Assembly: GCA_035501735.1 (NCBI GenBank)
Contig: DATJVR010000084.1
Span: 56,272 to 120,271, forward strand
Reading direction: 5' to 3'
DNA from: PNAI01 sp035501735
GTDB lineage: Bacteria; Pseudomonadota; Alphaproteobacteria; Rhizobiales; Xanthobacteraceae
DNA: 64,000 bases
The position numbers and the translations under genes are program-made. Positions 8,790 through 17,997 of the stretch are shown here, piece by piece; within the stretch, counting starts at the first letter, position 1, and each line of letters begins with the position of its first letter. Below the pieces are notes generated by a model. The model had not been told where the DNA came from and searched no databases. It saw nothing but the letters and a program-made list of their open reading frames with translations.

Positions 8790-9794
8790 ATGATTCAATT
8801 GACGCGCCGACAGGCGCTGCTTGGCACGGCTGCCGCGAGCGTCGCGACGGCGCTCACACCGATTGCCAATTCTCAACGGGCTTATGCCGCCGCGCCGCCT
8901 GCCGGCGCGCAGGCGCCCGGCTTCTATCGCTACAAGGTCGGTAGCTTCGAATGCACCTCGATCAACGATGGCGCGCGCAGCTTTCCGATGCCCGATGGCT
9001 GGGTGAAGAATGTGCCAAAGGACAAGGCGCTCGAAGCCGCCAAAGCGGCTTACATGCCCGACGGCATGGTGACGGTGCCGTTCAATCCGCAACTCATCAA
9101 CACCGGCTCGAAGCTTGTGCTGATCGACTGCGGCACCGGCGTCGGAAGTTTCAACGCCACTAAAGGCCAGATTGGCCGCACCTTGCAGACCGTTCAAGCC
9201 GCCGGCGTCGATCCGAAGAACGTCGATGTCGTTTTGATGTCCCACCTGCATCCCGACCACACCAACGGCATCCGGCTGCCCGATGGCGGCATGGCGTTCC
9301 CGAATGCCGAGATCATGGTGCCGGCGAAAGACTGGGAGTTCTGGATGAGCGCGGACAACGCCGCCAAGGCGGAATCCAACAAGATGATGAAGGACTACTT
9401 CGACAACGTGAAGAAGGTCTATCACGGCATCGAAAACAAGGTCACGAAGTATGACTGGGGCAAGGAAATCATCCCTGGCATCACCAGCGTGGCGACACCG
9501 GGCCATACGCCGGGCCACACCTCCTTCGTCGTCGCGTCAGGCCCCTCGAAAATCCTGATCCAGTCGGATGTCACCAACATTCCGGAATTTTTCCTGATCA
9601 ATCCGGATTGGCACGTGACCTACGATATCGACCCGGACATGGCGCAGCAGACCCGCCACAAGTTCTACGACATGGCCTCGGCGGAAAAAGCGCTGGTGGT
9701 CGGCTTCCACTTCTCGTTTCCGTCCATGGGGCATGTCGAGAAGAACGGCGCCGGTTATCGCCTCATTCCGATTGCCTGGAATCCGGTGATCTGA
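8790..9794 (+). CDS. Exported metallo-beta-lactamase-fold hydrolase (Tat signal)
   Basis: 334 residues. The N-terminus LTRRQALLGTAAASVATAL is a twin-arginine signal with a cut near AYAAA. The mature part has the metallo-beta-lactamase metal motif SHLHPDH (HxHxDH) about residue 154, a second ligand in TPGHTPGHTS, an Asp ligand in LIQSDVTN and a final His in VGFHFSFP. This pattern is that of periplasmic lactonase- or quorum-quenching-like MBL proteins. Substrate is unknown; the family covers N-acyl-homoserine lactonases, thiol hydrolases and arylsulfatase-like enzymes. GGGAGG at 8779-8784 supports the ATG at 8790. Monocistronic, with an AGCCGGCCGGCT palindrome three bases after the stop. Confidence 0.87.
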   Translation: MIQLTRRQALLGTAAASVATALTPIANSQRAYAAAPPAGAQAPGFYRYKVGSFECTSINDGARSFPMPDGWVKNVPKDKALEAAKAAYMPDGMVTVPFNPQLINTGSKLVLIDCGTGVGSFNATKGQIGRTLQTVQAAGVDPKNVDVVLMSHLHPDHTNGIRLPDGGMAFPNAEIMVPAKDWEFWMSADNAAKAESNKMMKDYFDNVKKVYHGIENKVTKYDWGKEIIPGITSVATPGHTPGHTSFVVASGPSKILIQSDVTNIPEFFLINPDWHVTYDIDPDMAQQTRHKFYDMASAEKALVVGFHFSFPSMGHVEKNGAGYRLIPIAWNPVI

Positions 9795-10043
9795 GCGAGC
9801 CGGCCGGCTTTGGGCATGCTTGACGTCGTGGCGCGCGGTAGCTATATCGCGCGCCAATGACGACGAATTCGACCATCTTCCGCCGCCGCCGCCGCGCCCA
9901 CTCGGGCACGGTGTACGGTCGCATGTGATCGTCGTCGTGCCGCCGGACCAGGCTCCGCGGCGCTCATCCTTACATTTCCGCGGTGTTCGAAATCCGGTCG
10001 CCAAACGCGAGCGGTAAGTTTCGATCGCGGAAAGGATTGAGCC

Positions 10044-11111
10044 ATGACTGCGCAAACCAATAGGGCCAGGGTCGGCGTGCTCGGCGCGTCCGGCTACACC
10101 GGCGGCGAGCTGGTGCGGCTCCTGCTGCGTCATCCGCACGTGGAGATTGTGCTGCTGACCGCCGATCGCCGCGCCGGCCAGGAGATGCGCGCGGTGTTTC
10201 CGCAATTCTCGCCGTTCCCGCTGCCGAAGCTGGTCGCGATCGAAAGCGTCGATTGGAAAAGCGCTGGGCTCGATCTCGCGTTCTGCGCGCTGCCGCATGC
10301 GACGACGCAGAAGGTGGTGAATGATCTCCTTGCCAAGGCGCCGGATACCAAAGTCGTCGATCTGTCCGCCGATTTCCGGCTCGCCGACACCGCCGCCTAC
10401 GCGCGCTGGTATGGCCACGAGCACCATGCGCCGAAACTCCAGAAGGAAGCGGTTTATGGCTTGGTCGAGGTCCACCGCGATGCCATCAGGAAGGCGCGCC
10501 TCGTCGCCAACCCCGGCTGCTACACCACCGGCGCGCAACTGCCACTCGTGCCGCTGATCAAGGCGAAGTCAATTGATCTCGACGAGATCGTGATCGACTC
10601 CAAATCTGGCATGACCGGAGCGGGCAGGGCAGCCAAGGAGGAAATGCTGTTCGCCGAAGTGTCGGAAGGCTTCCATGCCTACGGCGTCGGCCATCACCGC
10701 CACATGGCCGAGCTCGATCAGGAATTCTCGCTCGCCGCCGGCCGCGAGGTGATCGTGACGTTCACGCCGCATCTGGTGCCGATGAACCGCGGCATACTTT
10801 CCACCATTTACGTCCGTGGCGCGGGCGGTAAAACGCCTGAAGAGCTGCATGCGATCCTGGCGAAGGCTTATGCCGGCGAGCCGTTCGTGCACGTGCTGCC
10901 GTTCGGCGAAGTGCCGCACACCCGCCACGTGCGTGGCTCGAACATGACCTTCATCGGGGTCGCCAAGGACCGCGTGCCCGGCCGCGCCATCGTCATCTCG
11001 GCGCTCGACAACCTCACCAAGGGCGCCTCCGGCCAGGCCGTGCAGAATATGAATTTGATGCTCGGCTATCCGGAAACTCTGGGCCTCGAGCAGGTCGCGT
11101 TGTTTCCGTAA
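10044..11111 (+). CDS. argC: N-acetyl-gamma-glutamyl-phosphate reductase (ArgC)
   Basis: 355 residues. Third step of arginine synthesis: NADPH reduction of N-acetylglutamyl phosphate to the semialdehyde. Seen: the Rossmann start VGVLGASGYTGGELVRLLL, the active-site block VANPGCYTTGAQLPLVPL (Cys about residue 158), SKSGMTGAGR and the catalytic-side H-x-x-x-Y/H-R-H-x-x-E region around GVGHHRHMAELDQ. This is the long (type 1) form. AAAGGA precedes the ATG. It converges with phaC, the stops being only seven bases apart. The 249 bases before it (9795-10043) hold a Pro/Arg-rich short ORF that I do not accept as a gene. Confidence 0.95.
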   Translation: MTAQTNRARVGVLGASGYTGGELVRLLLRHPHVEIVLLTADRRAGQEMRAVFPQFSPFPLPKLVAIESVDWKSAGLDLAFCALPHATTQKVVNDLLAKAPDTKVVDLSADFRLADTAAYARWYGHEHHAPKLQKEAVYGLVEVHRDAIRKARLVANPGCYTTGAQLPLVPLIKAKSIDLDEIVIDSKSGMTGAGRAAKEEMLFAEVSEGFHAYGVGHHRHMAELDQEFSLAAGREVIVTFTPHLVPMNRGILSTIYVRGAGGKTPEELHAILAKAYAGEPFVHVLPFGEVPHTRHVRGSNMTFIGVAKDRVPGRAIVISALDNLTKGASGQAVQNMNLMLGYPETLGLEQVALFP

Positions 11112-11118
11112 CGCGAAG

Positions 11119-12927
11119 TCAGTCGCGGACCCTCACGTAACTTCCGGGTGCGTCCTCGATCGGCTTGAGCTGACCGCTGCCGACCGTGCGCGCCGGCACG
11201 GTTTCGTCGTCGTGTGATTTGAGCCACGCGAGCCAGTCCGGCCACCACGAGCCCGGGTGTTGCTCCGCTTCGTCGATCCATGTCGCCAGCGTTTCGTGGC
11301 TGGGCTTCGGCCCGGCCCAATACTGATATTTGTGCTTGTCTGGCGGATTGATGACGCCGGCGATGTGGCCGGAGCCGGACAGCACGAATCTCATCGGTCC
11401 GCCAAAATCCTTTGCGCCGCGAAACACCGAGTCCGCCGGCGCGATGTGGTCCTCGCGCGTTGCGAGATTGTAGATGGGCACCGTGATCTTTTTCAGATCG
11501 AGTTTCACCCCGTCCACCACCATCATGCCTTTGGCCAGCGCGTTCTCCAGGTAGCATTTGCGCAGGTAGAAGGCGTGATTGGCCGCCGGCAGGCGCGTGG
11601 AATCGGAATTCCAGTAGAGCAGATCGAAAGGCACCGGCGCTTGGCCCTTGAGGTAATTGTTGATCACATAGGGCCAGATCAGGTCGTTTGAGCGCAGCAG
11701 GTTGAACGCTGTGGCCATCTTTTTGGATTCGAGATAGCCGCGTTCCGCCATGCGCCGTTCGAGCGCCTCGAGTTGCTCCTCGTCGACAAATACCTTCAAA
11801 TCGCCCGCGTGGGTGAAATCCACCTGGGCGGCGAAGAGCGTGGCCGAAGCGATGCGCGTATCGTTTTTCTTTGCCATGTAGGCGAGAGTGACGGCCAGCA
11901 GCGTGCCCCCGACGCAGTAGCCGATCGCGTCGACGTCTTTTTCCTCCGTCGCTTTCTCGATCGCATCAAGCGCCGCGAGCGGCCCGAGCGTCATGTATTG
12001 CTCAAAACCCATGCGGGCGAGTTTTTCGTCCGGATTGACCCACGAAATCACGAACACCGTGAGCCCCTGATCGACGCACCATTTGATGAAGGATTTGTCG
12101 GGCGTCAGATCGAGCACGTAAAACTTGTTGATCCACGGCGGCACGATCAGCAACGGACGTTTGCGCACGGTTTCGGTCGTGGGTGCGTACTGGATCAATT
12201 GCATGAGCGCGTTCTGGAAGATCACCTTGCCGGGCGAGAGCGCCAGGTTGCGGCCGACCTCGAATGCGGTCGCGTCCGACTGACGGATTTTGATGTCGCC
12301 GCCGCCGGCCACGATGTCCTCCGCCAGCATGTGCATGCCGCGCGCAAGATTTTCCGCATTCGATCCTAGCGTCTCGCGCAGCAGTTCCGGATTGGTGAGC
12401 ACGAAATTCGACGGCGAGGCGGCATTGATGAACTGCCGTACGTAGAATTCGGCCTTCTGCTTGGTGTGCGTGTCGAGCCCCTTGGTGTTCTTGACCAGAT
12501 TTTCGGCCCAGTGGGCGCTCAACAGGTACGCCTGCTTGAGAAAATCGAAGAACTGGTTCGACGACCATTCGGGATCGGCGAAGCGCTTGTCGTTCGTTTC
12601 GGCGCGGGCGACCGGCTTATAGTCCTTCCCGGCCATCCGCTTGACCGCGCTGCCCCATAGATCGAGATAGGCGTGGCCGAGTTTGGTTTGCAGCTCGAGT
12701 GACCGCTTCGGATCGGACAGCCAATACTCGGCGACGGCACCAAAGGTTTTCACGATATCGGTGACTTCGTCGGAAAGACCGTCGTTGATCTGGCCTTCCT
12801 CGCGCGGCTTCATATAGGCCGCCAGCGCCTTGCCGCCTTCATCGATCACGCGGGCAAGATTTTTCGCAAACTGCTCGATATCGAGCGCGCTGATCTTGCT
12901 CGGTGTCTGTCGGGTATCGTCCTTCAT
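11119..12927 (-). CDS. phaC: Class I poly(3-hydroxyalkanoate) synthase (PhaC)
   Basis: 602 residues, typical of class I. It polymerises (R)-3-hydroxyacyl-CoA, mainly 3-hydroxybutyryl-CoA, into PHB on carbon-storage granules. The alpha/beta-hydrolase core carries the lipase-like box GYCVGG with the nucleophile Cys338, general-base Asp493 (REDHIAP) and His521 (GSGHIAG). The conserved ENALAKGMM and PPWINKFYVLDL blocks are also present. No phaE or phasin gene is adjacent and no phaA/phaB lies in the window. The ATG at 12927 lacks a strong ribosome site. It is divergent from the lipoprotein gene at 13187 across a 259-base promoter region in which I see no clear operator. Confidence 0.95.
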   Translation of the reverse strand: MKDDTRQTPSKISALDIEQFAKNLARVIDEGGKALAAYMKPREEGQINDGLSDEVTDIVKTFGAVAEYWLSDPKRSLELQTKLGHAYLDLWGSAVKRMAGKDYKPVARAETNDKRFADPEWSSNQFFDFLKQAYLLSAHWAENLVKNTKGLDTHTKQKAEFYVRQFINAASPSNFVLTNPELLRETLGSNAENLARGMHMLAEDIVAGGGDIKIRQSDATAFEVGRNLALSPGKVIFQNALMQLIQYAPTTETVRKRPLLIVPPWINKFYVLDLTPDKSFIKWCVDQGLTVFVISWVNPDEKLARMGFEQYMTLGPLAALDAIEKATEEKDVDAIGYCVGGTLLAVTLAYMAKKNDTRIASATLFAAQVDFTHAGDLKVFVDEEQLEALERRMAERGYLESKKMATAFNLLRSNDLIWPYVINNYLKGQAPVPFDLLYWNSDSTRLPAANHAFYLRKCYLENALAKGMMVVDGVKLDLKKITVPIYNLATREDHIAPADSVFRGAKDFGGPMRFVLSGSGHIAGVINPPDKHKYQYWAGPKPSHETLATWIDEAEQHPGSWWPDWLAWLKSHDDETVPARTVGSGQLKPIEDAPGSYVRVRD

Positions 12928-13186
12928 CGCCGCTACGCCCGCACTCGCATACGCCGTTACGCCAGCGTTAAGCCCCTCGCTGCAATCACCTTCGTACCCG
13001 CAGCCACCTGATGCAAGAGCGACACATTAACCTTGGCAAATAATCCGAGGTTGCCGTTTTCATCCTTTCGACATATTACCGGGTTAGCGTTCATCCTTCA
13101 TCAATCTGTTGAAATTACGTGGATTTTCCTGGCTCTCGACGAAACCATATGACTTTCTCGTGACTTTGGTGAAACAGCGCATCCGT

Positions 13187-13573
13187 ATGATTTTGAAACG
13201 ACTCGTCCGATTGCAAGGCCTCCTGCTCGCGTGCTGTTGCGCCGCCGTCCTGGCCGCCTGCTCATCCTCTTTGGGCAATAAGATCGCGGACAGCGTGCCC
13301 GGCTCCGTTGGCCTTCCGGAAGGAACGCCGGACCGTCCGGCTGAGCCCGTCGCCTTTCCGGCGGTTCACGACATGCCGCCGCCGCGCGCGAATTCGACCT
13401 TGAGCGCCGAGGAGCAGATCCAGCTTGAGGACGACCTGGTTGCCGTGCGGTCGCACCAGGAAGCCGCGAGCGGCACCGCACCGGCGAGCACCGCACGGAC
13501 CGCAAAGAAGCGTCCGGCGCCCGCACCGCGCCTCATTCCCGCCTCCAGCTCCAGCCTCAATACGCTCTATTAG
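13187..13573 (+). CDS. Small putative outer-membrane lipoprotein
   Basis: 128 residues. The N-terminus MILKRLVRLQGLLLACCCAA is a lipoprotein signal with lipobox LAAC-SSS, so the mature protein starts at Cys25 or so. The rest is short, Pro/Ala/Ser rich and probably disordered, with an acidic helix (SAEEQIQLEDDLVAVRSHQE) and an Arg/Pro/Ala tail. I do not recognise a functional family, though similar small lipoproteins occur beside the next gene in Bradyrhizobium relatives (recollection). The ATG at 13187 is chosen because upstream in-frame starts would bury the signal peptide. It may be co-transcribed with the aminotransferase 78 bases downstream. Confidence 0.75.
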   Translation: MILKRLVRLQGLLLACCCAAVLAACSSSLGNKIADSVPGSVGLPEGTPDRPAEPVAFPAVHDMPPPRANSTLSAEEQIQLEDDLVAVRSHQEAASGTAPASTARTAKKRPAPAPRLIPASSSSLNTLY

Positions 13574-13651
13574 CGCCGGCCGTAAAACCGTGATAAAAGA
13601 GAGGCTTGGTACCCGCCACCGGCACGGCGGCTCAAGGCAAAGACGTTGACG

Positions 13652-14869
13652 ATGGAAGAATTCTACCGCATCCGCCGCCTGCCTCCCTATGTGTTTGAGG
13701 TGGTCAACCGCGCCAAGGCCGCGGCCCGCAACGCCGGCGCGGATATCATCGATCTCGGCATGGGCAACCCGGACCTCCCGGCACCGGAGCATGTCATCGA
13801 GAAGCTGAAAGAAGTGCTCGGCAAGCCGCGCACCGATCGTTACTCGGCGTCCAAGGGAATCCCAGGCCTGCGGCGCGCCCAGGCCGCCTATTACGCGCGC
13901 CGCTTCAACGTGAAGCTCAATCCTGAGACCCAAATCGTCACCACGCTGGGCTCCAAGGAAGGCTTCGCCAACGTCGCTCAGGCAATCACCGCGCCCGGCG
14001 ATGTGGTGCTGGTGCCGGATCCGAGTTATCCGATCCATGCCTTTGGCTTCCTGATGGCGGGCGGCGTGATCCGCTCTGTCCCTTCCGAGCCGACGCCGGC
14101 GTTCTTCACCACGCTCGAACATGCGATCGCGCGCTCGATCCCGAAGCCGATCGCGGTCGTCGTTTGCTATCCGTCCAATCCGACCGCTTACGTTGCCGAT
14201 CTCGATTTCTATAAGGAGCTCGTGCCGTTCGCGAAAAAGCACGGCATCTTCGTGCTGTCCGATCTCGCCTATGCCGAAGTCTATTTCAACGACAACCCAC
14301 CGCCGTCGGTCCTGCAAGTTCCCGGTGCAATGGATGTCGCGGTGGAATTTACCTCGATGTCGAAGACCTATTCGATGCCCGGCTGGCGCATCGGCTTTGC
14401 CGTCGGCAACGAACGCATCATAGCGGCGCTGGCGCGCGTGAAATCCTATCTCGATTACGGCGCCTTCACGCCCATTCAGGTGGCCGCGACGGCCGCGCTC
14501 AACGGTCCCGACGATTGCATCAAGGCCATGCGCGAGACTTACAAGCGCCGGCGCGACGCGCTGGTGGACAGCTTCGGCCGCGCCGGCTGGCACGTGCCGC
14601 CTCCGCTCGCGTCGATGTTTGCTTGGGCGCCGATCCCGGAGCCTTTCCTGCCGCTCGGCAGCGTGGAATTTTCGAAACTGCTGGTGGAAAAGGCCGAGCT
14701 AGCGGTGTCGCCCGGCACCGGCTTCGGCGAGCGCGGCGAGGGTTTTGTTCGCATTGCGCTGGTGGAAAACGAGCAACGAATCCGCCAGGCCGCCCGCAAC
14801 GTCCGCCGCTTCCTTGAAAGCGCGCCGGAAAAGTTGCACAACGTCGTTCCACTCGCCACGCGGCGCTGA
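13652..14869 (+). CDS. Class I/II PLP aminotransferase (AlaC / LL-DAP aminotransferase-like)
   Basis: 405 residues, fold-type I. Seen: DLGMGNPDLPAP (substrate entry), YPSNPTA (the N-P-T/N motif binding PLP), SDLAYAEVYF (Asp/Tyr contacts to PLP), SMSKTYSMPGWRIGF (Schiff-base Lys in S-x-S-K) and FVRIALVEN (Arg for the alpha-carboxylate). The family is usually annotated as LL-diaminopimelate aminotransferase or as alanine aminotransferase AlaC. Its position directly before hom suggests a role in aspartate-family or branched-chain amino-acid supply, but the donor/acceptor pair cannot be fixed here. The ATG at 13652 is used; an in-frame TTG at 13646 is less likely. A palindromic repeat separates it from hom. 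Confidence 0.88.
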   Translation: MEEFYRIRRLPPYVFEVVNRAKAAARNAGADIIDLGMGNPDLPAPEHVIEKLKEVLGKPRTDRYSASKGIPGLRRAQAAYYARRFNVKLNPETQIVTTLGSKEGFANVAQAITAPGDVVLVPDPSYPIHAFGFLMAGGVIRSVPSEPTPAFFTTLEHAIARSIPKPIAVVVCYPSNPTAYVADLDFYKELVPFAKKHGIFVLSDLAYAEVYFNDNPPPSVLQVPGAMDVAVEFTSMSKTYSMPGWRIGFAVGNERIIAALARVKSYLDYGAFTPIQVAATAALNGPDDCIKAMRETYKRRRDALVDSFGRAGWHVPPPLASMFAWAPIPEPFLPLGSVEFSKLLVEKAELAVSPGTGFGERGEGFVRIALVENEQRIRQAARNVRRFLESAPEKLHNVVPLATRR

Positions 14870-14876
14870 GCCGCAC

Positions 14877-14927
14877 AGAGCGTAATCCCGAAAAGTGGGA
14901 ACCGGTTTTCGGCAATGATTATGCTCT
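14877..14927. repeat. Rhizobiales-type intergenic palindromic repeat
   Basis: A 51-base imperfect palindrome: outer arms AGAGC/GCTCT, and inner arms CCGAAAA (14888-14894) and TTTTCGG (14906-14912) flanking GTGGGAACCGG. From memory a near-identical element recurs in great numbers between genes in Bradyrhizobium, Rhodopseudomonas and other Rhizobiales. I see only this full copy in the window. It may act as an mRNA-stabilising or attenuating hairpin between the aminotransferase and hom. Confidence 0.75.
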
Positions 14928-14948
14928 AACTAAGAGTTTGCGGCTGTC

Positions 14949-16271
14949 ATGGTTTCCCCATTGAAAGTGGGTATTGCCGGACTTGGCACGGTCGGCTCCG
15001 CCGTCGTCGCGATGATTTTTCGCGCTCGCGACGAGCTGAGCGCCCGCGCCGGCCGTCCGATCGAACTGGTGGCCTATTCGTCCAAGGATCCCCCGAAGGA
15101 TAGGACGCTCGATCTGTCCAAGCTGCGCCAGGTCGCCGATCCGGTCGCGCTCGCGCGCGACTCCGGCATCGACGTGTTCGTTGAACTGATGGGCGGGGAG
15201 AGCGATCCGGCCAAGAGCTCGGTCGAGGCGGCGCTCGCTGCCGGCCGGTCTGTGGTCACCGCCAACAAAGCGCTGCTGGCGCGCCACGGCATCGCGCTTG
15301 CGCGGCTCGCTGAAAAGCACAACGCAGCGCTCAATTTCGAGGCGGCGGTCGCCGGCGGCATCCCGATCGTGAAGACCCTGCGTGAAGGCCTCGGCGGCAG
15401 CCGTATTGCGCGCGTCTACGGCATTCTCAACGGCACCTGCAACTACATCCTCACCCGCATGTACAAGGAGCGCATGTCGTTTGCCGACTGCCTCAAGGAG
15501 GCGCAGCGGCTCGGCTACGCCGAGGCCGATCCGACTTTCGATGTCGGTGGCTTCGACACCGCGCACAAGCTCGCGATCCTCACCAGCCTCGCATTCGGCA
15601 CGGAAGTCGACGCGCAGGCGGTGCATGTCGAGGGCATTCAGTCGATCGCGCTCGCCGATCTCGAAGCCGCCGACGAACTCGGCTACCGCGTAAAACTTCT
15701 CGGTGTCGCGCAGCGCACCGAGGCCGGCATCGAGCAGCGCGTGCATCCGACCATGGTCCCGCAGGGCACCGTGATCGCTGAAATCGACGGCGTGTTGAAC
15801 GCGGTCGCGATCGACTCCGATGCCATGCCGCTGACGCTCATGGGCCCCGGTGCGGGCGGGCCGGCGACGTCCTCCGCGGTGGTGGCCGATCTCATGGACC
15901 TGGCCGCCGGACGCCGTGTGCCGTCGTTCGGCCGGCCGGTTGCGAGCCTCGTCAAACCCGTGCGCGCGCCGATTCAGCGCCATGAAGGCGGATACTACAT
16001 CCGGCTGGCCGCGCTCGACCGTCCGGGCAGCGCTGCCGCCATTGCGCGCCGCATGGCTGACGAGAACATCTCGCTTGAATCGATCATGCAGCGCGGTCGC
16101 GACCGTCGGCCGCACGGTGGCGAGGACCCGCGCCGGGCCGATAAGCCGGCGCCGGTCGCGCTTGTCACCTATGCCACTTCGGAAGACGCTGTTCGGCGCG
16201 CGCTGTCCGCCATCGAGAAGGACGGCGTGATCGCGGAAAAGCCGCAAGTCATACGCATCGAGAAGAGCTGA
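14949..16271 (+). CDS. hom: Homoserine dehydrogenase
   Basis: 440 residues. It reduces aspartate semialdehyde to homoserine, the branch point to threonine, methionine and isoleucine. Domains: Rossmann NAD(P)-binding (VGIAGLGTVGSAVVAM), catalytic domain with GILNGTCNYILTRM and EADPTFDVGGFDTAHKL (catalytic Lys/Asp region), then a C-terminal ACT domain from about 350 (YYIRLAALDRPGSAAAIARR) for threonine feedback. An insert rich in Arg/His (RGRDRRPHGGEDPRRAD) interrupts the ACT domain, as is common in rhizobial Hom proteins. It is followed 42 bases later by glpX, and probably co-transcribed with it. Confidence 0.95.
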   Translation: MVSPLKVGIAGLGTVGSAVVAMIFRARDELSARAGRPIELVAYSSKDPPKDRTLDLSKLRQVADPVALARDSGIDVFVELMGGESDPAKSSVEAALAAGRSVVTANKALLARHGIALARLAEKHNAALNFEAAVAGGIPIVKTLREGLGGSRIARVYGILNGTCNYILTRMYKERMSFADCLKEAQRLGYAEADPTFDVGGFDTAHKLAILTSLAFGTEVDAQAVHVEGIQSIALADLEAADELGYRVKLLGVAQRTEAGIEQRVHPTMVPQGTVIAEIDGVLNAVAIDSDAMPLTLMGPGAGGPATSSAVVADLMDLAAGRRVPSFGRPVASLVKPVRAPIQRHEGGYYIRLAALDRPGSAAAIARRMADENISLESIMQRGRDRRPHGGEDPRRADKPAPVALVTYATSEDAVRRALSAIEKDGVIAEKPQVIRIEKS

Positions 16272-16313
16272 GCTGGCGCGAGCGCAACGATGATTACGGG
16301 AGAACGCGAGGTC

Positions 16314-17309
16314 ATGTCATCGATCACCATCCAGCCACATCAGGTCCTCGAGCGGATTCTCTCGCTCGAAATCGTGCGGGTGACCGAACGCGCGGCGGTG
16401 TCGGCGGCGCGATTGCGCGGACGCGGCAACGAGAAAGCGGCCGATCAGGCCGCCGTCGACGCCATGCGACGCGAGCTCAACAATCTACCGATCGACGGCA
16501 CCGTGGTGATCGGGGAGGGCGAGCTCGATGAGGCGCCCATGCTGTTCATCGGTGAAAAGGTCGGCACCAAGAAAGGCACCAAGGTCGATATCGCAGTCGA
16601 TCCGCTCGAAGGCACAACGTTGTGCGCCAAGAACATGCCCGGCGCGATCGCGACCGTTGCCATGGCCGAGGCCGGCACGCTGCTGCACGCGCCCGATGTT
16701 TACATGGACAAGATCGCCATCGGCCCCGGCTACCCGAAAGGCATTATCGATCTCGATGCGCCCCCGGACGAGAACATCCGCAAGCTGGCCAAGGCCAAAG
16801 GCGTGCAGACCGGTGAGATTACGGCGCTCCTGCTGGACCGTCCGCGCCACGCCGATACGATTGCCGCGATACGCAAGGCCGGCGCCGCGGTGCGCCTGAT
16901 TACCGACGGCGATGTCGCCGGTGTGATCCACACTGCGGAACCGGATTCGACCGGCATCGATATCTATCTCGGCATCGGCGGTGCGCCTGAGGGAGTGTTG
17001 GCCGCCGCCGCCTTACGCTGCATCGGCGGCCAAATGCAGACCCGTCTCGTGCTTGATACCGAAGAGCGCCGCGAACGTGCCGCGAAAATGGGCATCAAGG
17101 ACCCGCGCAAGATTTACCAGATCGAGGACATGTGCCGGGGTGACTGTCTGTTTGCCGCAACCGGCGTGACCGATGGTGCCATGCTGCGCGGCGTGAAATT
17201 TCGCAAGGACGTGATCGAGACTGAAACCGTTGTCATGCGTTCGGTCACCGGCACCGTGCGTTGGATCAAGGCCGAGCACCGTCAGTTCGAAAAATTTCAT
17301 TTGGGCTGA
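16314..17309 (+). CDS. glpX: Class II fructose-1,6-bisphosphatase (GlpX)
   Basis: 331 residues. It hydrolyses fructose-1,6-bisphosphate, and in some alphaproteobacteria sedoheptulose-1,7-bisphosphate, in gluconeogenesis and the Calvin cycle. Family motifs: IDGTVVIGEGELDEAP (metal ligands E and D), AVDPLEGTT (D-P-L-E-G-T, metal and phosphate site), GPGYPKGIID and GIGGAPEGVLAAAAL. I chose the ATG at 16314 (MSSITIQPHQVLERI) with CGAGG upstream, rather than the ATG at 16290. Gene order hom-glpX (followed in many relatives by recJ) is conserved in Bradyrhizobiaceae; here a Cache gene sits between glpX and recJ. Confidence 0.94.
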   Translation: MSSITIQPHQVLERILSLEIVRVTERAAVSAARLRGRGNEKAADQAAVDAMRRELNNLPIDGTVVIGEGELDEAPMLFIGEKVGTKKGTKVDIAVDPLEGTTLCAKNMPGAIATVAMAEAGTLLHAPDVYMDKIAIGPGYPKGIIDLDAPPDENIRKLAKAKGVQTGEITALLLDRPRHADTIAAIRKAGAAVRLITDGDVAGVIHTAEPDSTGIDIYLGIGGAPEGVLAAAALRCIGGQMQTRLVLDTEERRERAAKMGIKDPRKIYQIEDMCRGDCLFAATGVTDGAMLRGVKFRKDVIETETVVMRSVTGTVRWIKAEHRQFEKFHLG

Positions 17310-17509
17310 ATAAGAAGCCCTGGCATTCGCTTGCAATGTTGAACTTGCCGCCGCTCCGGAAGCTGATAAAATTAAATTGATCGGCGTTACGGGTTGCACC
17401 GCAAGACACGGAATGCAAAACCGGGGCCGACGTCTAGACTTCCCACCACTCACCTTTCTCCACACATCCAAATCGTGGCAGACGCCACTCAATCAGGGAG
17501 GACTTGTTG

Positions 17510-17968
17510 ATGCGTACGTTGAAGTTTGTTGTTGCCGCTGCGATCGGCGCCGTGATGGCCTGCGGTTCGGCCGGCGCCGCCGATCGCGCGACCAAGGAGG
17601 AGGCGGTCGCGATGGTCAAGAAGGCGGTCGCCGCCATCAAGGCTGACAGTGCCAAGGCCTATGCCGATATCACCAAGAAGCCCGGTCCGTTCACCGACCG
17701 CGACCTCTACATCGTCGTCTACAAGCTCGACGGTGTCGTGCTCGCCCACGGCCAGAATGAGAAGCTCGTCAATACGAACCAGAAGGATGCAAAGGATCCC
17801 GATGGCAAGGCGTTCGTGCAGGAGCGCATTGAACTCGCGAAGAAGGGGCAGCCATTCTGGCAGGATTACAAGTTCATGGACCCGCTCACCAAGAAGCCCG
17901 AGCCGAAGCAGATGTACTGCGAACCGTTGAACGACACGGCGGTTTGCGGCGGCGTCTATAAGATCTGA
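17510..17968 (+). CDS. Stand-alone periplasmic Cache-domain protein
   Basis: 152 residues. A Sec signal (MRTLKFVVAAAIGAVMACGS, cut after AGAA) is followed by a single Cache-type sensor domain: helix EEAVAMVKKAVAAIKAD, then DRDLYIVVYKLDGVVLAHG, then a C-terminal sheet ending GGVYKI. Cache domains bind small ligands outside the cytoplasm and are normally fused to kinases or chemoreceptors. Here no signalling domain or membrane anchor follows, so it is a soluble periplasmic ligand-binding protein of unknown partner. GGGAGG at 17497-17502 fixes the ATG at 17510; two TTG codons just before it are not used. A strong terminator follows. Confidence 0.83.
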   Translation: MRTLKFVVAAAIGAVMACGSAGAADRATKEEAVAMVKKAVAAIKADSAKAYADITKKPGPFTDRDLYIVVYKLDGVVLAHGQNEKLVNTNQKDAKDPDGKAFVQERIELAKKGQPFWQDYKFMDPLTKKPEPKQMYCEPLNDTAVCGGVYKI

Positions 17969-17997
17969 TACCCGGAATAAATCGGCCTTTGTCTTGC

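Noticed and set aside
9820..10017. 65-residue ORF between the MBL enzyme and argC
   Set aside because: Pro/Arg-rich, no ribosome site, no family resemblance; probably non-coding leader of argC.
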